From Planctomycetota bacterium (GTDB lineage: Bacteria; Planctomycetota; Phycisphaerae; UBA1845), in NCBI GenBank assembly GCA_024276605.1, contig JAJRWX010000033.1:37271-101270 (forward strand): a stretch of DNA of 64,000 nt, read 5' to 3'. Below are positions 38,972 to 45,873 of the stretch, piece by piece. The translations under genes and the position numbers were made by a program. The notes beneath the pieces were generated by a model. It did not search any database. It was given only the letters and a program-made list of their open reading frames with translations, and was not told the DNA's origin. Positions within the stretch are counted from its first letter, which is position 1; each line of letters starts with the position of its first letter.

Positions 38972-40209
38972 CGTTGCAGCTCCTCGATTTGCTCTATAAA
39001 GGCCTCAATGTTCGTCATGGTCTGTGCGGTGGAAAAAAATCGTACATCGCTGAGATCACCGTCGATCACAAGAACAGGGATGGATAGCTCTTCGCGCAGT
39101 CGTTCACTCATGCCAAAACGAGAATTTGTATTGTTGGGGCATGTTCGAGCGTTGTGAAAAATCACACCGTCAATAGCGAACTTATCGAACATCTCGATTA
39201 GAAACCGTTGCTTAACCGGCTCGTCTCGGTTGATGAAAATCTCAATGCTTGTACGCGCCATCCACTCAAGCGGATCGTCGCCGTCAAACTCATCGAAGGC
39301 CCAAGAGTTACAGTATGTACTGGCGGCCACGATCGCGCGCAGATCGTAGAATTTTTCAGATAGTTCTCGCAGTTTCGGCCAAATCGGCATCCCTTCCCAA
39401 TAGATACGATGAAGTTCATCCGGCACGGCGCCTGTGCCTTTTTCTACTCGGCGGTTCAGTTCATTCAACAGTGTTTCATAGTAATCGATCGCCTTTTGCG
39501 TCCCGCGCATGAGAATCACGGGGGCCATGTGTATGACACCATCGAAGAACGATAGCGCAGCCGGGTGAGCCGTTGCCGTATCCAACACCTGTCGCCATAA
39601 AGTGCTGGCCCGGCTCGATAACGTAACAACTTCACGAAGACGATCGTAGTCCAGTTTTAGCGAAAATTGCTGCTCAATCCGTTCGATCAATTGCTCAAGC
39701 TGCCCGCGCACAAAGGCCACCTGCTCGGGCGTCACTTCACCCAGATGGGTCGGGGGACACACGCCCATGACGGGAGCGCCGTCACGCTGACCGTAAAAAC
39801 TCCACCAATCCTGCACCTCCCGACATTGGTTGGTGCTATAGACCAGCAAATCAGGCTTGGGCGGACCGGCAATACCGAATACATCCTGTAGCGGACTATG
39901 CCCCATTAGTGTCGAACCTATGTCGCTATTCATGTACGAACAGGACTCAGCTCCGTATCCAATGCTGACTGCCCGTGGGATGAACTCATGACTGAGCCGA
40001 CGCGCGCCAAGAAGCGCGCCATGATTTTCCGGAAAATAGACCTCAAAGCCCATAGCCGAGAGAATTTCGCACGGACCGACCGACGTACACCAAGCCACCT
40101 TCCGCTGTGAATCTCGCGCAGCGGCATCGAGGCTTAAGAATTGGTCGCGCATGAGTTCGCTCAGTTCGCGACGCGACTCAATCTCAACTCGTTTGATCGT
40201 CGTAGCCAT
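38968..40209 (-). CDS. 2-Hydroxyacyl-CoA dehydratase D-component-like / double-cubane protein
   Basis: 413 residues of the HgdB/BcrC/FldB superfamily. Cys residues that could ligate a cluster are Cys41 and Cys47 (AWCTSVGPCEIL), Cys90 (GAESCSYMNSDIG), Cys129 (STNQCREVQ) and one in FHNARTCPNNTN near 355. Only one such gene sits with one activator gene, unlike the two-subunit dehydratases and BCR; this is the layout of double-cubane cluster proteins. The substrate is unknown. The operon context (had upstream, synthetase downstream) favours an aromatic or CoA-ester substrate. The spacing to had is 12 bases and the overlap with the activator is 4 bases. Confidence 0.85.
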   Translation of the reverse strand: MATTIKRVEIESRRELSELMRDQFLSLDAAARDSQRKVAWCTSVGPCEILSAMGFEVYFPENHGALLGARRLSHEFIPRAVSIGYGAESCSYMNSDIGSTLMGHSPLQDVFGIAGPPKPDLLVYSTNQCREVQDWWSFYGQRDGAPVMGVCPPTHLGEVTPEQVAFVRGQLEQLIERIEQQFSLKLDYDRLREVVTLSSRASTLWRQVLDTATAHPAALSFFDGVIHMAPVILMRGTQKAIDYYETLLNELNRRVEKGTGAVPDELHRIYWEGMPIWPKLRELSEKFYDLRAIVAASTYCNSWAFDEFDGDDPLEWMARTSIEIFINRDEPVKQRFLIEMFDKFAIDGVIFHNARTCPNNTNSRFGMSERLREELSIPVLVIDGDLSDVRFFSTAQTMTNIEAFIEQIEELQR

Positions 40210-40221
40210 ACGTCCTCTTCC

Positions 40222-41247
40222 TTACGGCACAACTATGGACCGAAGCGACACGCCCTCTTTCATCACGGCAAAGGCTTGTTCTAATTCGTCCAGTGCAAAT
40301 CGATGCGTCACTTGACGCTTTACGTCAATCACACCGGACTCCACCATCCGAATCAACGGTTTGTAATCGAGCGGACGACACCCGAGTGAACCAACCACTT
40401 CGATCTCTTTGAACATAATTTTTCCGGCCACGATCGATATCTTTTCATGCGTATAACCAACCACGCACAATCGACCGCCCATACGTACGCACTCGAATGC
40501 CTCTTCAATGGTTCGCGGATTCCCGATGACTTCCATGGCGATATCCGCCCCACCACCCGTCAACTTTTTTACCTCTTTGCTTACGCGCTCAACCTTGGAA
40601 GCGTTGATGGTGTGTACGGCGCCGTATTCCCGCGCCCATTCGAGCTTTTTCTCATTCATATCGACAGCGATAACGCAGCCGCCGCTCGCCGTGGCTAACT
40701 GCACGGCGTTAATACCCACGCCGCCGCATCCAAAAACAACCACCGTATCACCGGGTCTCACCTTGGCGCGATTCTTGACCGCGTGATAGGGCGTGGAGAT
40801 CGCGTCGGCGATAATCGACGCTTCCTGGAGAGGGATGGACTCCGGAAGATGAAGAACATCTTTCGCCGGTACAGCTACATACTCAGCGTAAGCCCCGTCA
40901 AAGTGATTCCCCAGCATGGTCATGCTGCTGCAAATGTTCTCTCGCCCCATACGACAGAACATACATTTTCCGCACGTGAGCACCGCCGGGATCAAGACGC
41001 GTTGCCCTTTGGCAAAGTCTTCAACTCGATCTCCAACCTGATCCACGATTCCCGACGCCTCATGCCCGAGCACAATCGGAGGCTTCTTAAACGTGGGCAC
41101 GCCGTGCTCGATATAATGCAAATCCGTATGACAGACCCCGCACGCGGCCACTTTCACGAGCATGTCATCGGGGCCGATCTTGGGGATCGGTATATCTTCG
41201 ACGCTCAATCCAGTGTCGCTACCGTGAAATACTACTGCTTTCATCAC
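40222..41247 (-). CDS. had: 6-Hydroxycyclohex-1-ene-1-carbonyl-CoA dehydrogenase (Zn alcohol dehydrogenase family)
   Basis: 341 residues of the medium-chain dehydrogenase family. Catalytic Zn region: ACGVCHTDLHY (Cys39) with GHEASG; structural Zn: four Cys at 92, 95, 98 and 106 (TCGKCMFCRMGRENIC). The NAD loop is VFGCGGVGINAVQLA. The specific name rests on its place between dch, oah and SDR genes of the benzoyl-CoA route, where BzdX/Had oxidises the ring alcohol to the ketone. By sequence alone it could be another alcohol dehydrogenase. The first two codons are both ATG, so the start may be one codon later. Confidence 0.82.
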   Translation of the reverse strand: MMKAVVFHGSDTGLSVEDIPIPKIGPDDMLVKVAACGVCHTDLHYIEHGVPTFKKPPIVLGHEASGIVDQVGDRVEDFAKGQRVLIPAVLTCGKCMFCRMGRENICSSMTMLGNHFDGAYAEYVAVPAKDVLHLPESIPLQEASIIADAISTPYHAVKNRAKVRPGDTVVVFGCGGVGINAVQLATASGGCVIAVDMNEKKLEWAREYGAVHTINASKVERVSKEVKKLTGGGADIAMEVIGNPRTIEEAFECVRMGGRLCVVGYTHEKISIVAGKIMFKEIEVVGSLGCRPLDYKPLIRMVESGVIDVKRQVTHRFALDELEQAFAVMKEGVSLRSIVVP

Positions 41248-41287
41248 TAACTATCCTCTTGTGCCATTGATTGATTGCCACCTGTGC

Positions 41288-42058
41288 CTACGCATGTTGC
41301 CAGGCCGGCTTTCGCTTCTCCAAAAACGCTGCGATGCCCTCATGCGCATCCGCGATAGCCATTAGCTCGCCCAGATAAAGGGCTTCGGTTTTATCCAACT
41401 GATTGAGCATCTGTTCACGTACGGCCATACACGTGGCACGTTTCGCCATGCGCACAATCGGACACGACAGTTTCTTGATACCCTCCAGATAATCATGCAC
41501 GCTTTGATCAAACGTATCGGTTGGGTAAACGGCGTTGACCATGCCAATGCGATGAGCTTCCTTGGCATCGATGGTTTGCCCCAATGCGTTGAACTCAATC
41601 GCTTTCTTGATCCCTATCTGCATAGGCAACACACAAGCCGCCACCGGTGGAAATACACCCACCTGCACCTCCGGCTGACCGAACTTGGCCCGTTCGGATG
41701 CCAATACGATGTCACAATAACAGGCTAATTCACATCCCCCACCCAGCGCCGCACCTTGAACAGCTGCGATGGTCAGAGCATCGGTCGAAGCCAGCTTTCT
41801 GAAGATGCCGTGGAACTGATGAATCATGTCGCCTACTTGATCGGCGGAGTGGTCGCTTACATCCACACCTGCGCTAAACACCTTTCCGCTTGCACCGATC
41901 ACAATGGCTGATAGTTCATCTCCCGAAAGAATAGATTCCAGCAGCGCGTTGAACTCTGCCATCATGGGATTATGCAACACGTTGAGCGGTTCACGGTTCA
42001 TCGTGATCCGTGCAATACGTTCGTCGATGTTCAGATCAAAATAACGGTAATCACTCAT
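41288..42058 (-). CDS. dch: Cyclohexa-1,5-dienecarbonyl-CoA hydratase (enoyl-CoA hydratase family)
   Basis: 256 residues from ATG 42058, matching the usual length of Dch/BzdW; a longer in-frame start would run into the SDR gene. Crotonase features: ITMNREPLNVLHNPMMAEFN, SAGVDVSDHSADQV, and the oxyanion segment AVQGAALGGGCELA, then QPEVQVGVFPP. The enzyme adds water to the diene produced by the reductase. The assignment to dienoyl-CoA (rather than general enoyl-CoA) comes from this operon. It follows the SDR gene by 13 bases and precedes had by 40 bases. Confidence 0.85.
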   Translation of the reverse strand: MSDYRYFDLNIDERIARITMNREPLNVLHNPMMAEFNALLESILSGDELSAIVIGASGKVFSAGVDVSDHSADQVGDMIHQFHGIFRKLASTDALTIAAVQGAALGGGCELACYCDIVLASERAKFGQPEVQVGVFPPVAACVLPMQIGIKKAIEFNALGQTIDAKEAHRIGMVNAVYPTDTFDQSVHDYLEGIKKLSCPIVRMAKRATCMAVREQMLNQLDKTEALYLGELMAIADAHEGIAAFLEKRKPAWQHA

Positions 42059-42071
42059 AGTCACGTAACCC

Positions 42072-42812
42072 TCAGATGTACTGTCCACCATCCACGCGAA
42101 GCACTTCGCCGGTGATGAAACGAGCGCGGTCGCTACACAAAAAAACCACCGATTCACCAACATCCTCAACCGTGCCGATTCGACCGAGCAGAATCTCGCC
42201 GACCGCATCGCGCTTAGCATCCTCCGACATGGTCTTGACGATATCCGTTTCGATAAAACCCGGCGCGACGGCATTGACGGTGATGTTGAATCGGGCCACT
42301 TCCTTCGCTAACGTCTTGGTCAGTCCAATCACACCCGCCTTGGCTGCGGCATAATTAGCCTGTCCAAACTTACCCCGCATCCCGTTGATGCTAGCCATGT
42401 TGACGATGGCCCCGCCGCCGGACTGACGCAGATAGGGAATCGTAGCACGACACACGTTAAACACGCCGGTTAAATTGACATCGATAACATCTTGCCACAT
42501 ATCATCAGTCATTTTCCAGCTTACTTGATCGCGTACGATGCCGGCATTATTGACGATAACATCAAGCCCATCCCAACGACCAGCGACCGATTCGAGCGCA
42601 TCGCCTACAGCACGAGCATCGCGCACATCGCCAACGACTTGGCAGCATTGACGATCAAGTGATTCGATTTGACGAACGAAGTCTGAGCTGCCGGAGAAAT
42701 CCTCCTGATCGAAGATACAGACATCATATCCATCACGCGCGAGCATCTGTACAATGCACCGGCCTATGCCTCGACCGCCGCCGGTTACAAACGCTCGTCG
42801 CCTGTCTGACAT
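42072..42812 (-). CDS. Short-chain dehydrogenase/reductase (FabG-like; BzdZ position)
   Basis: 246 residues with the full SDR pattern: FVTGGGRGIGRCIV, VNNAGIVRD, the Ser-Tyr-Lys catalytic set in VNMASINGMRG and YAAAKAGVIG, then VAPGFIETDIV and a C-terminal GGQYI end. FabG-type proteins reduce or oxidise 3-oxoacyl/3-hydroxyacyl thioesters. In Azoarcus the bzdZ product of the same family is proposed to oxidise 3-hydroxypimelyl-CoA, which is also the inferred role here. The fused dehydrogenase at 30990-33482 could do the same step. It lies 18 bases after oah. Confidence 0.85.
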   Translation of the reverse strand: MSDRRRAFVTGGGRGIGRCIVQMLARDGYDVCIFDQEDFSGSSDFVRQIESLDRQCCQVVGDVRDARAVGDALESVAGRWDGLDVIVNNAGIVRDQVSWKMTDDMWQDVIDVNLTGVFNVCRATIPYLRQSGGGAIVNMASINGMRGKFGQANYAAAKAGVIGLTKTLAKEVARFNITVNAVAPGFIETDIVKTMSEDAKRDAVGEILLGRIGTVEDVGESVVFLCSDRARFITGEVLRVDGGQYI

Positions 42813-42830
42813 GCCCGGTTTCCTCTCCCG

Positions 42831-43967
42831 CTACGTCGCCACCGCCGCTTTCAATGCCGCTCCACACTTTCCGCAGAACTCGAAGTTGCGTGGAATCCCC
42901 TTCGCACCGCACTCCTGACAAGTTTGTGCGTAAGGCCCCCACAAAAACTCACTCGATCCGTCCGGATCAGCCGCCCGCTCACGCATACCGACGTAGTCCG
43001 CCTTACGTTTTTCAACGAAGGCCGTCATTCCTTCGTGAGGCTCAAGACTGGTATAATGCACGGATAACCAATCACGCGCATGCCCCACCGTCGAATGCCA
43101 AGCCGCATCCTTCCAGAAGTTGACCTGTGTCTTGGTGTAACGCGTGCATTCTGCAAATTTGTGAACGATCTGATCACAAAGATCGGACATCACTTCGTCC
43201 ATACGTGAAAAGTCTATGGAGAATCCGTCCTGTTTCTTCTGCGCTTTCTTGATCTGCTCCGGCGTCGCACGCATGTCAAAAGGTTGCTCCCATGGATCGG
43301 TATTCCAATCTGCCAGATATGTTCGACCGTTCGTGAACTGAGTGACGAACGCGCCGCCTGAATCCTTTACAGTAGGCACAACGACATTGACCAACCCCAT
43401 CGAAAGCGAAGTAAATGGACCGTATCGTTGATTGAGAAACAAGATACCGCGTGCCTTACGATCGCCGACGTGCAAGGGAAGCCATTGGGTCGAACCACCA
43501 CAGGCTACCGAACCAACGCCGGTACCCACTTGCGCGATAAATGCGTGTTCACCCATCACGGAAAGATCGCAGGCCAACTGGCTTTCGTTCCCTCCGCCGA
43601 CAGCCATCCCGTTCAAACGAGCAATGACAGGTTTCGAGCAATTCGTGATCGACTCAATATACGCCTTGAAGCAAGACATGTACTTCCAATAGTCGCGCGG
43701 CTTTTGCGTGTAGGACTCCTGGTATTCCTTCACATCTCCGCCCGTGCAAAAAGCACGGTCGCCGGTGCCGGTAAACACAACGACAGCAATGCGATCATCC
43801 CAGGAAGCATCCTGTAAAGCCGCGGCAAGCTCCGTGAGCGCAGGTGTGCTGTAGGCGTTGTAGTTGTGGGGACGGTCGATCGCTATGTGTGCGACCCACC
43901 CCTTCTTCTCGTAGCGAACCTCGTGCAAATCCAGCGACTCAGGCCGCTTCTGCGGGAACATGGACAT
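42831..43967 (-). CDS. oah: 6-Oxocyclohex-1-ene-1-carbonyl-CoA hydrolase (BamA/BzdY family)
   Basis: 378 residues, the known size of Oah/BamA proteins. The crotonase-fold core has PHNYNAYSTPALTEL, AFCTGGDVKEYQ, LNGMAVGGGNESQLACD and QVGTGVGSVACGGSTQWLPL, the pattern that marks ring-opening hydrolases of the anaerobic benzoate pathway. A C-terminal zinc-ribbon-like set of Cys at 350, 353, 365 and 368 (CQECG, CGKCG) is visible. It opens the ring to 3-hydroxypimelyl-CoA. It is the first gene of the operon, with AGGAGG seven bases before the ATG and a promoter-operator upstream. Confidence 0.93.
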   Translation of the reverse strand: MSMFPQKRPESLDLHEVRYEKKGWVAHIAIDRPHNYNAYSTPALTELAAALQDASWDDRIAVVVFTGTGDRAFCTGGDVKEYQESYTQKPRDYWKYMSCFKAYIESITNCSKPVIARLNGMAVGGGNESQLACDLSVMGEHAFIAQVGTGVGSVACGGSTQWLPLHVGDRKARGILFLNQRYGPFTSLSMGLVNVVVPTVKDSGGAFVTQFTNGRTYLADWNTDPWEQPFDMRATPEQIKKAQKKQDGFSIDFSRMDEVMSDLCDQIVHKFAECTRYTKTQVNFWKDAAWHSTVGHARDWLSVHYTSLEPHEGMTAFVEKRKADYVGMRERAADPDGSSEFLWGPYAQTCQECGAKGIPRNFEFCGKCGAALKAAVAT

Positions 43968-43994
43968 CTCGGGGCCTCCTTACTGACCAGTAGA

Positions 43995-44024
43995 TGTATA
44001 CTAGAACGAACGTTCGTTCGACAA
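43995..44024 (-). promoter_or_regulatory. Promoter and TetR-type operator of the benzoyl-CoA operon
   Basis: On the minus strand a -35-like TTGTCG (44019-44024) and a -10-like TATACA (43995-44000) are 18 bases apart. A perfect 16-bp palindrome, GAACGAACGTTCGTTC (44004-44019), fills the spacer. A repressor bound there would block RNA polymerase. The divergent TetR gene makes it the likely ligand. The oah ATG at 43967 lies about 28 bases downstream of the -10. Confidence 0.7.
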
Positions 44025-44160
44025 TATCAACAAAAAGCTCAAGCAGCTTAAACCATAATCAGCTACCTAATCTATATCAATATATATAATTATCGTCCTA
44101 AAATCTAGTGTGTCAAGTACATTATTGTACATTATTTGAGCCGTTTACGTGTATTTATGC

Positions 44161-44189
44161 TTGACAGGATCACAGGGATGGACGATACT
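44161..44189 (+). promoter_or_regulatory. Sigma-70-type promoter of the TetR gene
   Basis: TTGACA (44161-44166), a 17-base spacer and GATACT (44184-44189) precede the TetR ATG at 44240 by about 50 bases. A GTACA-TTAT-TGTAC inverted repeat is upstream at 44117-44130 and could be a second regulatory site. Confidence 0.65.
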
Positions 44190-44239
44190 TAAATACACTG
44201 TCTTCTGTTCGTTTATTTGAGTTAGGCTGCGTATCTAAT

Positions 44240-44908
44240 ATGAGCGTTTCCGAACAATCGTTCGAAGCCGAGGCTACCCCGTCGCCGCCCGCCGTAACTT
44301 TCGAGGGACGCGGCACTTACGACGAAAGGCTAAATCAAATCCTCGCCGCAGCAACAGCCACATTCGCCCGGCTGGGCTATGAAAAAGCGTCCATGAGAGA
44401 GGTGGCCAAGGCCGCAGGGGTGAGCTTGGCTGGTTTGTACCACTATTTTGATGGCAAAGAAAAAATCCTATTTTTGATCCAATTCCGTGCCTTCGGTTCT
44501 CTACAGAATAATCTAAGGGAAAAACTTCACGGCATTGATGATCCTGAATTGCAATTGCGAGCCATGATTCGCGCCCATCTCACCTACTTTGCGGCGAACA
44601 TGGAGGCACTGAAAGTCTGTTCGCACGAATTGGATTCCTTAACCGGTTCCGCCTACAGCGAAACGCGACAAATTCGTCATGCCTACTACGAAATCACACG
44701 CGGCATCATTGAACGATTGATCCATACACACAACACGAACGGCAACATTGACTTACATGTCGCAACAATGGCACTCTTCGGCACGCTTAACTGGCTATAT
44801 CGTTGGTATGACCCTCAACGAGGTCCGGCCGTCACAACCGTGGCTAACCAGATTGCCGATCAGTGTTTGCACGGTTTGATTGGAACGACGAAAACCGGGG
44901 ACCAATAA
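44240..44908 (+). CDS. TetR/AcrR family transcriptional regulator
   Basis: 222 residues. After a 30-residue polar N-terminus, the TetR helix-turn-helix spans about 34-80 (ILAAATATFARLGYEKASMR, then EVAKAAGVSLAGLYHYFDGKEKI). The rest is an all-helical ligand-binding domain that may sense an acyl-CoA, as in related regulators of aromatic and fatty-acid degradation. It is divergent to the benzoyl-CoA operon and in line with the molybdenum hydroxylase genes, so it may control both. Ligand unknown; no BzdR-type (XRE plus shikimate kinase-like) regulator is in the window. Confidence 0.9.
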   Translation: MSVSEQSFEAEATPSPPAVTFEGRGTYDERLNQILAAATATFARLGYEKASMREVAKAAGVSLAGLYHYFDGKEKILFLIQFRAFGSLQNNLREKLHGIDDPELQLRAMIRAHLTYFAANMEALKVCSHELDSLTGSAYSETRQIRHAYYEITRGIIERLIHTHNTNGNIDLHVATMALFGTLNWLYRWYDPQRGPAVTTVANQIADQCLHGLIGTTKTGDQ

Positions 44909-44943
44909 CTGTCACAGGTAGCTATTAACATAAATACGAATGT

Positions 44944-44977
44944 AACGACGGTATTGTTCGTAGTCGAACCCGTCGTT
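44944..44977. promoter_or_regulatory. Inverted repeat between TetR and the Mo-hydroxylase operon
   Basis: AACGACGG (44944-44951) is mirrored by CCGTCGTT (44970-44977), with an inner TTCG/CGAA pair around TAGT. It is 14 bases before the FAD-subunit ATG. It could be an operator or a transcript hairpin; no T-run follows, so termination is less likely. Confidence 0.45.
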
Positions 44978-44991
44978 TGAGAGAATCGAAT

Positions 44992-45873
44992 ATGTATATT
45001 CCTTCCGTCAATTTTCATCGAACACGATCGCTTGCCGAGGCATCCGTACTACTGGAGTTCTACGGCTCCCAAAGCCGGATACTTGCCGGTGGTACTGACC
45101 TGCTCGTAGACCTTAAAGCGAAGCGAATTTCAACCGACCACCTCATCTCCATCAACCACATAGCATCACTCAAAACAATCACGGAAGAAAACGACGCGCT
45201 ACGCATCGGCGCATTAACCACGATAACACAACTGGATGAATCTCAGCTTGTGCGTGATCGTTTTCCTTCCATTGTAGACGCCACGCGCGTCATGGCTGTC
45301 CGACAGGTGCGCAACTTAGCCACCGTAGGCGGAAATATCGCCAGCGCAGTCCCTTGTGCTGATCTGCCCCCCATCCTCACGGCACTCAATGGATCAGTCG
45401 TGCTCTGGTCAAACAAAGGTGAGCGCATCGTGCCATTACGTAATTTCTTTTTGGGGCCTCGACGTACCGACATTCACGAAGCGGAAATTCTCTCGGGCGT
45501 CATCATTCCAAACAGTGGTAGAAACTTTGGAGCTGCTTATGCCCGGTTCGGACTGCGCGAAGGTAACGCCATCGCAGTAGCCGCCGTAGCTGCTTCGTTG
45601 ACGCTATCCGCAAACGGAACCATTAACAGCGCTTGCATCACGCTCGGCGCCGTCGCCCCGATACCCAAAGTCGTCGAAGAAGCATCGAATGTGCTGTGCG
45701 GAGAAAAGCCAAGCGATGCCCTCTTCGCCAAAGCTGCCGACGCCACAGTCGCCGCTGCCGATCCGATTTCAGACGTTCGAGGTTCAGCCGCATATCGTCG
45801 TGAATTGGTCGCGGTATTAGCTCAACGGGCGTTATCAAAAGCATTACAACGAGCCGAGGAGGACGCCCAATGA
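44992..45873 (+). CDS. FAD-binding subunit of a molybdenum hydroxylase (CoxM/HcrB-like)
   Basis: 293 residues from ATG 44992. The FAD-binding segments are SRILAGGTDLLVDLK near the start and VRNLATVGGNIASAVPCADL near 110-125. The fold is that of the medium subunit of xanthine dehydrogenase-type enzymes. Only three Cys are present and none form the extra [4Fe-4S] loop that marks HcrB of 4-hydroxybenzoyl-CoA reductase, so it is nearer to the general type. It overlaps the large-subunit gene by four bases (ATGAG within GCCCAATGAG). It passes electrons between the FeS clusters and an external partner. Confidence 0.88.
   Translation: MYIPSVNFHRTRSLAEASVLLEFYGSQSRILAGGTDLLVDLKAKRISTDHLISINHIASLKTITEENDALRIGALTTITQLDESQLVRDRFPSIVDATRVMAVRQVRNLATVGGNIASAVPCADLPPILTALNGSVVLWSNKGERIVPLRNFFLGPRRTDIHEAEILSGVIIPNSGRNFGAAYARFGLREGNAIAVAAVAASLTLSANGTINSACITLGAVAPIPKVVEEASNVLCGEKPSDALFAKAADATVAAADPISDVRGSAAYRRELVAVLAQRALSKALQRAEEDAQ

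Noticed and set aside
44992..45873. Naming the FAD subunit hcrB
   Set aside because: The Cys-rich loop that defines HcrB is absent, so only the broader family name is used.
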